Positions 1 to 4,806 of a stretch of DNA of 10,463 nt are shown here, one piece after another (position 1 is the stretch's first letter; every line of letters starts with the position of its first letter). Made by a program: the position numbers and the translations under genes. The stretch comes from Pseudopedobacter sp. (GTDB taxonomy: Bacteria; Bacteroidota; Bacteroidia; Sphingobacteriales; Sphingobacteriaceae). The notes beneath the pieces were generated by a model. It searched no databases, was not told the origin of the DNA, and saw nothing but the letters and a program-made list of their open reading frames with translations. The stretch lies in the NCBI GenBank assembly GCA_014378285.1, contig JACMNZ010000090.1, positions 1 through 10,463 of the forward strand, given 5' to 3'.

Positions 1-255
1 CATACTTTAGAAAAGTTAGAACAACTATTAAAAGAAGTTGGTTTTAAGGTGAGGTATGAAAAGGGGAATTTTAAAACAGGCTCTTGTCTGATAGAAAGCA
101 GTAAGATAATTGTAGTTAATAAATTCTCTAACTTAAAAAGCAAAATCATTTCTTTAATAGAGCTGATCAAAAATATAGATGTAGATATTTCTAACATCGG
201 AGAAAAGCAAAAAGCATTTTATTATTCATTAAAACAAACTCAGATTACATTTTGA
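1..255 (+). CDS. Conserved hypothetical protein, 5'-truncated by window edge
   Basis: The reading frame is open from the first base of the window, so this is the C-terminal 84 residues of a protein whose start lies upstream. The GTG at 49 is internal and is not a convincing start. The visible part begins with a Leu/Glu/Lys helix (HTLEKLEQLLKEVGF), continues with a basic strand-like segment (VRYEKGNFKTGSC) and a hydrophobic strand (IIVVNKF), and ends in a helical region. It has no signal peptide, membrane segment or recognisable catalytic motif in the visible part. The pattern resembles small (about 90-100 residue) conserved hypothetical proteins that I associate with Bacteroidota, but I cannot name a function. 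Its TGA stop overlaps the TTG start of the following hydrolase gene by 4 bases (TTGA, 252-255). This points to translational coupling and a shared operon. Confidence 0.75.
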   Translation, partial: HTLEKLEQLLKEVGFKVRYEKGNFKTGSCLIESSKIIVVNKFSNLKSKIISLIELIKNIDVDISNIGEKQKAFYYSLKQTQITF

Positions 256-1013
256 AAGTTACTTTTTTAGGAACCGGAACTTCGCAAGGTGTACCCGTAA
301 TTGCTTGTGATTGTGAGGTATGCAAATCAACAGATGTTAAGGATAACCGTTTAAGAAGTAGTATTTTAATAGAATCTGACGAAAAAACAATCATTGTTGA
401 TACCGGGCCAGATTTTAGGCAGCAAATGTTACGGGAGGATGTCCAGAAACTAGATGCAGTTGTTTTTACCCACGCACATAAAGATCATATTGCTGGTTTA
501 GATGATATCAGAGCTTTTAATTTTAAGCAAAAATCAGCTATAGATATTTATGCTACTGAAGCAGTTCAAGAAGCTTTAAAAAGAGAATTTTATTACATTT
601 TTTCCGAGTATAAATATCCTGGTATTCCTCAAATCGTTTTAAAGACAATCCAACACCAAGATTTTTCTGTTGGCGATATTACCTTAAAACCGATACAGGT
701 AATGCATTTTAAATTGCCGGTTTTGGGTTTCAGGATAAATGATTTTACCTACATCACAGATGCTAAAACCATCAGTGAAGGCGAAATAGAAAAAATAAAA
801 GGCAGTAAAATTTTAATAATAAATGCTTTACAGCGAGAAAAACACATCTCTCATTTTACCTTAGAAGAAGCCATTACTTTTGCCCAAAAGATAAATGCCG
901 ATAAAACTTATTTTACTCATATAAGCCATAAATTAGGTAAGCATGAAGATGTGATGAAAGAGCTTGAGGATGGGATTGAATTAGCTTATGATGGTTTAAT
1001 TTTAGAAATTTGA
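252..1013 (+). CDS. PhnP-like metallo-beta-lactamase-fold hydrolase
   Basis: A 253-residue cytoplasmic MBL-fold metallohydrolase, full length for the family. It opens with the strand MKVTFLGTGTSQGVP. The zinc-binding motif HAHKDH is at residues 74-79 (His74, His76, Asp78, His79), and later ligands are likely His152, Asp170 (in YITDAK) and His223. Cys19, Cys21 and Cys24 (CDCEVC) with His226 match the extra structural zinc site known from E. coli PhnP, a phosphodiesterase acting on cyclic ribose phosphates. This places the protein nearer PhnP than classical RNase Z. No phn genes are visible, so a C-P lyase role is not supported, and the true substrate is probably another phosphodiester. The TTG start is chosen because the family N-terminus begins exactly there, there is no in-frame ATG just upstream, and TTG overlaps the preceding stop as TTGA. 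Fold assignment is firm; substrate is unknown. Confidence 0.93.
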   Translation: MKVTFLGTGTSQGVPVIACDCEVCKSTDVKDNRLRSSILIESDEKTIIVDTGPDFRQQMLREDVQKLDAVVFTHAHKDHIAGLDDIRAFNFKQKSAIDIYATEAVQEALKREFYYIFSEYKYPGIPQIVLKTIQHQDFSVGDITLKPIQVMHFKLPVLGFRINDFTYITDAKTISEGEIEKIKGSKILIINALQREKHISHFTLEEAITFAQKINADKTYFTHISHKLGKHEDVMKELEDGIELAYDGLILEI

Positions 1014-1035
1014 GACAATCTTATACATGATTTAA

Positions 1036-1254
1036 GAACAATATTTTAAAGGAGGTTATCTCATTACAGAAGATCCTAGAATAAATGATGAAAGATATTA
1101 AATTACCTCCTTGCCTCATGAAAAATTACAAGATTTATTTTTTGGGTTAAGAGATAACTCTAATAAAAACATTATCTATGAAATTAAGGAACTGATAAAA
1201 AAGTACCCTAAATGTCCCCAACTTAAAAATTATCTTTTGGTAGCACCCCTATAA
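1036..1254 (+). pseudogene. Decayed fragment of a conserved hypothetical gene
   Basis: Between two intact genes there is a coding-like frame interrupted by one stop. From 1063 it reads ITEDPRINDERY, then TAA at 1099-1101, then continues in the same frame as ITSLPHEKLQDLFFGLRDNS and IIYEIKELIKKYPKCPQLKNY, ending at TAA 1252-1254. The frame is open from 1036, just after a stop, and has no plausible start codon. The composition is clearly protein-like: amphipathic helices and a KYPKCPQLKNYL segment like the start of a TPR-type helical hairpin. I recall similar segments in TPR-like conserved proteins of Bacteroidota, but cannot name the family. The likely reading is a gene that lost its 5' end and perhaps its 3' end and acquired an in-frame stop. 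A sequencing error at 1099 alone would not restore a full gene, because the start is missing too. Confidence 0.6.
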
Positions 1255-1477
1255 AAAGTTTAATAATTAATTTCAAATATAATCAAGCTAATACTTACTA
1301 ATATAGGTTTTAGCTCTAAACTTGGTACATTTATCTTTTAGTATTTCTATTTGGCTTAAGGTATTTTTTATTTATTACGAGTTTTCTTATGACTTGATTT
1401 ACTTATTTTTAACTCTTAGAATTGTGATTTCCTTTAATGGTATGATTTTAGATTAAACTAAATAAATATGCTACCCT
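1255..1477. other. AT-rich intergenic stretch without visible gene
   Basis: This is the rest of the 464-base gap after the hydrolase gene. It is strongly AT-rich, has many stops in all frames that I checked, and shows no tRNA, repeat array or clear hairpin. It must hold the promoter of the DUF2147 gene. A loose Bacteroidota-like candidate is TTG at 1422-1424 followed 16 bases later by TATGATTT at 1441, but the spacing is short and the -7 box imperfect. Confidence 0.4.
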
Positions 1478-1933
1478 ATGTTAACTATAAATTTGTTTTT
1501 TATTTTATTTAATTTTTTGTTACCCCTGCAACTTTCTTCTCATGTAGTATCAGAAGATGCGATAGTTGGTAAATGGATGAGTAAAGAAAAAAATGTTAAG
1601 GTTGAAGTTTATAAAGTTAATGATGAATTTAGAGCGAAGGTTATTTGGTTTGATGACTCAGATGACAAAAGCAGACCGATGGAAACAAGAAAAGATTTAA
1701 ATAACCCTGTAAAAGAACTTAGGAATAATAAGATTTTAGGAATGAGTGTACTTAAAAATTTAAAATTTAACGCTAAGAGTAATAGGTGGGAGAATGGAAT
1801 TATTTATGATGCAGATAGCGGTAGGAAGTTTAGCTCTGTAGTTTATTTCAACGATGATGGCTTACTGGAAGTGAAAGGTTATTGGAAATTTGAATTTTTA
1901 TGCCAAACAGTAGAATTCACAAAAGCAAGTTAA
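1478..1933 (+). CDS. Secreted DUF2147-family protein
   Basis: A 151-residue protein with a hydrophobic leader (residues 1-20, LFFILFNFLLPLQLSS) that looks like a cleavable signal peptide, though it lacks the usual basic N-terminus. The mature part follows the DUF2147 pattern: IVGKWMSKEKNVKVEVYK at 29-46, a strand ending in KVIWFDD at 54-60, the NNP turn at 75-77, ILGMSVL at 86-92, the W-x-x-G-I-I-Y-D-A-D-S-G block at 104-115, and LEVKGYWKFEFLCQTVEF at 130-147. DUF2147 proteins are small, predicted lipocalin-like beta-barrels exported to the periplasm or surface; their biochemical role is not established. The ATG at 1478 is chosen because the nearby ATG at 1468 is in another frame that stops after 14 codons. 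The TAA stop shares bases with the stop of the convergent gene. The gene appears monocistronic. Confidence 0.88.
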   Translation: MLTINLFFILFNFLLPLQLSSHVVSEDAIVGKWMSKEKNVKVEVYKVNDEFRAKVIWFDDSDDKSRPMETRKDLNNPVKELRNNKILGMSVLKNLKFNAKSNRWENGIIYDADSGRKFSSVVYFNDDGLLEVKGYWKFEFLCQTVEFTKAS

Positions 1934-2277
1934 TCGTTCATTATCCTTAAAAAGAATAATCCACCAAAAACATACATGAGTACATCAAAATAATCGCCTG
2001 TATATCGGGCATTTTTTGTGGGTAGATAAATCTCAAAAACCAATGTTAACCCTACAATTAATATTAAAATATTCCATTTAGATAGTTTGTAATCAGGTTT
2101 TTGTAAGATAAGTCTCATCCACCACAAACATAATTGCGCTATAATGGGAACAGCTAATAAATCAATTAAATAGAACTGAATAGGCCAAAATAGATAATAA
2201 CCTGTTTTGGTACAAATAAAAATTATAAACCAAATTAAGCTAAAAACAAGAAACCATTTGTTTACAAGTGTTTTCAT
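1930..2277 (-). CDS. Small four-helix integral membrane protein
   Basis: A 115-residue, very hydrophobic protein with about four membrane segments: residues 8-25, 33-58 (containing YLIDLLAVP), 68-86 (ending FEIYLP) and 95-111 (YFDVLMYVFGG). The conserved-looking features are the D-L-L-A-V-P motif in helix 2, Phe-Glu at the end of helix 3, and the Y-x-x-D-Y-F-D-V-L-M-Y-x-x-G-G run in helix 4. Similar Bacteroidota proteins are, as I recall, sometimes auto-annotated as a 'magnesium citrate secondary transporter', but at this length that name is not credible, and I would leave the function open. The ATG (2275-2277) directly follows the stop of the upstream zinc-ribbon gene with no intervening base, so the two are almost certainly co-transcribed and possibly translationally coupled. 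Its 3' end overlaps the stop of the DUF2147 gene on the other strand. Confidence 0.82.
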   Translation of the reverse strand: MKTLVNKWFLVFSLIWFIIFICTKTGYYLFWPIQFYLIDLLAVPIIAQLCLWWMRLILQKPDYKLSKWNILILIVGLTLVFEIYLPTKNARYTGDYFDVLMYVFGGLFFLRIMND

Positions 2278-2592
2278 TTAGGTGCTCAACATACCAATTA
2301 GCCAAAGTAAAAACGTCATAAAGGCAATTAAAGCAGCTTGGGTAAAAACAAAAATCCGCCTAAATTTTCTTAAAAATCTTTTAGATGAACCTACAAATTT
2401 TCCATCTGTAGGTTTTACAAAAAAAATATCACTTTCTTCCTTAACTTCTTCCCTAAGCTTATTTTCTACCTGTTTTATAAATACATCATTTTGCAAAAAC
2501 TCGTTACAGTATAAACAACGGTCGTAAGTTTCCCCTCGCCATAAAGTCCAGCGCTTACAATTAGGACATTTTATTTCTTTCTTAACACCCAA
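2278..2592 (-). CDS. Zinc-ribbon protein with C-terminal membrane anchor
   Basis: A 104-residue protein with an N-terminal four-cysteine zinc ribbon (Cys9 and Cys12 in CPNC, Cys26 and Cys29 in CLYC), a charged helical linker (residues 38-55), a segment IFFVKPTDGKF at 56-66, a basic patch (SSKRFLRKFRR, 69-79), and one C-terminal membrane helix (about 80-102). This topology suggests a tail-anchored inner-membrane protein with the zinc ribbon in the cytoplasm. The start is TTG at 2592: a TAG stop lies immediately upstream, and the next in-frame Met is in the membrane helix, so the zinc ribbon requires this non-ATG start. It forms a two-gene unit with the membrane protein downstream (zero spacing) and is divergent from the MFS gene across 71 bases. 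The function is unknown; a membrane-complex partner role for the two proteins together is inference. Confidence 0.82.
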   Translation of the reverse strand: MGVKKEIKCPNCKRWTLWRGETYDRCLYCNEFLQNDVFIKQVENKLREEVKEESDIFFVKPTDGKFVGSSKRFLRKFRRIFVFTQAALIAFMTFLLWLIGMLST

Positions 2593-2663
2593 CTAATTAA
2601 ATTTCTAATCGTGATTTTTTTATACTTTTATTGTCGATGATTTTTTCATCTAACCTTTAAAAA
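2593..2663. promoter_or_regulatory. Divergent intergenic region, probable promoters both ways
   Basis: These 71 bases separate the divergent zinc-ribbon and MFS genes, so promoters for both must lie here or extend into the genes. On the + strand, TACTTTTA around 2622-2629 resembles the Bacteroidota -7 box (TAnnTTTG) with one mismatch. No purine-rich ribosome-binding site precedes the MFS ATG at 2664; an A-rich tract (AAAAA) does, as is usual in this phylum. Confidence 0.35.
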
Positions 2664-3971
2664 ATGGAACTCAAAAATAATAAAAAGACAATAAAGGCGT
2701 GGGCAATGTTTGATTGGGCCAACTCTGCTTACAATCTTGTGATAACTTCCACCATCTTTCCAGCTTACTATACCGCCATTACTACAACAAGTCAAAATAA
2801 CGATAAAGTGTTTTTTTTTGGGTTCAAATTTGTGAATACGGCACTTTCAAATTATGCTTTAGCGGTTGCTTATTTAATTATTGCTTTTCTAACGCCAATT
2901 TTAACTGCTACTGCAGATTATCGTGGAAACAAGAAAACCTTTATGATGGTTTTTACTTGGATTGGCGCTTTGGCCTGCGCCGGATTATATTTTTTTAAAA
3001 TTGATACCTTAGAGTTAGGTGTTATTCTGTTTGCCGTAGCGGCAATTGGCTATTGCGGAGGAATAGTTTTTAGTAATTCTTATTTACCAGAGATAGCAAC
3101 AGTAGATCAACAAGATAAGGTGAGCGCTAAAGGATTTGCTTACGGTTATATAGGTAGCGTTATCTTACAAATAATCTGTTTTATTTTTGTGTTGATGCCA
3201 GAAGCTTTTGGTATTATAGATGCATCTTTTCCTGCAAGGTTATCGTTTTTATTAGTTGGTATTTGGTGGATAGGATTTTCTTATATCCCTTTTAAGGTAT
3301 TACCAAAAGCTAGCCCAAACTATAATAAATTGGAGAAGAAGAAAGTTGGAAGCGGTTTTGGAGAACTAAAAAACGTGTGGAATCAGGTTAAAAAAATGCC
3401 TGTGTTAAAATCGTTTTTGACAGCTTATTTCTTTTATGCAATGGGCGTACAAACGATTATGTTGGTAGCGGCAAATTTTGGTGAAAAGATATTACACTTA
3501 GGCACTTCTAAGTTAATTGCCACTATTTTAATTATCCAATTAGTAGCAATTATTGGGGCATATTTAATGTCTAGGCTTTCGCAAATTTACGGCAATATTA
3601 AAGTTTTGATTTTTGTTGTGATTTTATGGATTATAGTATGTGCAGCAGCATATTTTGTAGCCAATGAGTATCAATTTTATGTTCTTGCGGCAGTTGTTGG
3701 ATTAATAATGGGAGGAATACAATCTTTATCAAGATCAACTTTTTCTAAATATTTGCCACAAGGAACTCCAGATACGGCTTCGTTTTTTAGTTTTTATGAC
3801 GTAACCGAAAAGTTAGCGATAGTTGCAGGGTTATTCATTTTTGGATTTGTAGAAGAACTGACTGGCAATATGCGTAACAGTGCAGCAAGTCTTGGGCTGT
3901 TTTTTATTATCGGTTTAGTTTTACTTTTTGAGACTTTAAAGAAAGAAAAATTAACCAATCAAGGTGGTTAA
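2664..3971 (+). CDS. MFS transporter, UMF1/Atg22-like family
   Basis: A 435-residue polytopic inner-membrane transporter. The N-terminal signature WAMFDWANSAYN (residues 13-24), followed by ITSTIFPAYY, is diagnostic of the UMF1 family (Atg22-like Pfam domain). The chain is full length for bacterial members and consists of about 12 hydrophobic segments. It has the family's extended luminal/periplasmic loop after helix 1 and a central cytoplasmic loop (KASPNYNKLEKKKVGSGFGELKN divides into a basic linker and an amphipathic helix). A late motif GGIQSLSRSTFSKYLP, with the GxxxSxxR pattern seen in the second half of these proteins, is also present. Yeast Atg22 exports amino acids from the vacuole; bacterial substrates are not established, so naming a substrate would be a guess. 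The protein is not obviously linked to the metal cluster downstream. The gene ends at a strong inverted repeat. Confidence 0.93.
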   Translation: MELKNNKKTIKAWAMFDWANSAYNLVITSTIFPAYYTAITTTSQNNDKVFFFGFKFVNTALSNYALAVAYLIIAFLTPILTATADYRGNKKTFMMVFTWIGALACAGLYFFKIDTLELGVILFAVAAIGYCGGIVFSNSYLPEIATVDQQDKVSAKGFAYGYIGSVILQIICFIFVLMPEAFGIIDASFPARLSFLLVGIWWIGFSYIPFKVLPKASPNYNKLEKKKVGSGFGELKNVWNQVKKMPVLKSFLTAYFFYAMGVQTIMLVAANFGEKILHLGTSKLIATILIIQLVAIIGAYLMSRLSQIYGNIKVLIFVVILWIIVCAAAYFVANEYQFYVLAAVVGLIMGGIQSLSRSTFSKYLPQGTPDTASFFSFYDVTEKLAIVAGLFIFGFVEELTGNMRNSAASLGLFFIIGLVLLFETLKKEKLTNQGG

Positions 3972-3975
3972 AAAT

Positions 3976-4028
3976 GCTAAATTAAAAGACAGTAAACGCC
4001 GACTCTTAATTTAGCTATTATGTTTTTT
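3976..4028. terminator. Hairpin terminator between convergent genes
   Basis: A perfect 10-base inverted repeat, GCTAAATTAA (3976-3985) and TTAATTTAGC (4006-4015), encloses a 20-base loop that starts 5 bases after the MFS stop codon. A T-rich run (TGTTTTTT, ending at 4028) follows on the + strand, consistent with an intrinsic terminator for the MFS gene. The stem is symmetric and the convergent 49-residue gene ends at 4036, so it may also serve that gene in the other direction. The stem is AT-rich, so its strength is uncertain. Confidence 0.65.
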
Positions 4029-4035
4029 AACTAAT

Positions 4036-4185
4036 TTAAGATGCTCCTCTTATTATCGCTAATAAAACTGCTATCACAGCAATTACTAGTAAAACGTGAA
4101 TCAAAGCACCTAAAGAGTATACAAAGAAGCCGAATAACCAGCCTATAACTAATACTATTGCAATAATGTAAAGTATGGATCCCAT
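4036..4185 (-). CDS. 49-residue hydrophobic membrane protein, lmo0937/DUF5670-like
   Basis: An ATG at 4183-4185 (reverse strand) opens a 49-codon frame ending in TAA at 4036-4038. The product starts MGSILYIIAIVLVIGWLFGF, continues FVYSLGALIHVLLVIAVIAV and ends LLAIIRGAS. It therefore has two membrane helices separated by a short turn with one His (about residue 30) and a basic C-terminus. The layout, with the GWLFGFF turn, Gly-Ala before His-Leu-type residues and I-A-V-I-A-V-L-L helix, is that of the lmo0937-family small membrane proteins, often found in Bacteroidota as stress- or stationary-phase-associated genes. The function is unknown. It is a single gene, convergent with the MFS gene and separated from it by the hairpin, and lies 76 bases beyond the end of the DUF3347 gene on the same strand, so it may have its own promoter in 4186-4261. 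Confidence 0.87.
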   Translation of the reverse strand: MGSILYIIAIVLVIGWLFGFFVYSLGALIHVLLVIAVIAVLLAIIRGAS

Positions 4186-4261
4186 AATTTTTTAATTTGA
4201 TTTAACAATTTGGCTTAAGCCTATGAATAATAAATCTCAAACTCTGTGCCTCATATCATTT

Positions 4262-4795
4262 TTACTTTATAGTTTCTTGTAAATCGCCACATTTTAACAT
4301 CTTATCACCAAAATAAGGATTTTTAATATCTTTAGTTTTACTTAACCAAAAAGAACCATCCTTGTACATTGGGCAGTTAATTTTATAAATTGGTGCTGGT
4401 AAATCCTCAACTTTTACATAATCATAAAAGTCTTCGCTTAATATTTTAAAATGCTTACGCTGAAGGTCAATTTTATCGGCATTCACGCTAATTTGCTCAG
4501 CATTTTTGATGGCATTAGTTTTGATTTTTCTAAAAACATTAATCTGTTTTGCAGTATGAGATTTTTCGTCATAAGAGTTTAAAGATTCTACTAAAGTTTT
4601 TGCAGCCTCAGCTGCAGTTTTACTATCTTCAATAACCAAAGATTTTTCAATAGTTAAATAACCCTCAATTAATGGCTTAGATTCAAAAACAGTAGTTTTT
4701 TCTTCGTTAGGGTTTAACTGAATTGTTTTACCCGTTTGATTACAAGCCGTAAAAATTATAGCTATGATTGTTGTTGCAAATAGTGCTTTTTTCAT
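4262..4795 (-). CDS. DUF3347 lipoprotein, probable periplasmic metal-handling protein
   Basis: A 177-residue lipoprotein. The N-terminus MKKALFATTIIAIIFTACNQ has a basic start, a hydrophobic core and a lipobox ending at Cys18. The body is a DUF3347 domain: YLTIEKSLVIEDSKTAAEAA at 46-65, a helix rich in Ala/Glu, DLQRKHFKILSEDFYDYV at about 110-127, and the C-terminal block with CPM at 141-143, FWLS at 149-152, KDIKNPYFGDKMLKCG at 155-170 and ETIK at the end. DUF3347 also occurs fused to, or beside, CusB-type copper efflux adaptors, so a periplasmic copper or metal chaperone role is a reasonable inference. Cys141, Met143, Met166 and Cys169 are candidate ligands. The start lies 11 bases after the copper ATPase stop, on the same strand, so the two are very probably co-transcribed. 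Lipid anchoring, most likely facing the periplasm, is inferred from the lipobox. Confidence 0.88.
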   Translation of the reverse strand: MKKALFATTIIAIIFTACNQTGKTIQLNPNEEKTTVFESKPLIEGYLTIEKSLVIEDSKTAAEAAKTLVESLNSYDEKSHTAKQINVFRKIKTNAIKNAEQISVNADKIDLQRKHFKILSEDFYDYVKVEDLPAPIYKINCPMYKDGSFWLSKTKDIKNPYFGDKMLKCGDLQETIK

Positions 4796-4806
4796 ATTTG
4801 TAATTA

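Noticed and set aside
49..51. GTG as the start of the first gene
   Set aside because: The upstream codons from base 1 are open and read as a continuous helix (HTLEKLEQLLKEVGF), so the gene begins outside the window.
2282..2527. 81-codon + strand frame opposite the zinc-ribbon gene
   Set aside because: The opposite strand encodes a four-cysteine zinc ribbon and membrane helix in a consistent frame. The + strand product has no such features.
4212..4221. Perfect palindrome GGCTTAAGCC
   Set aside because: It is only 10 bases, cannot form a stable hairpin with a normal loop, and occurs without T-run or promoter context. It could be an operator, but chance is as likely.
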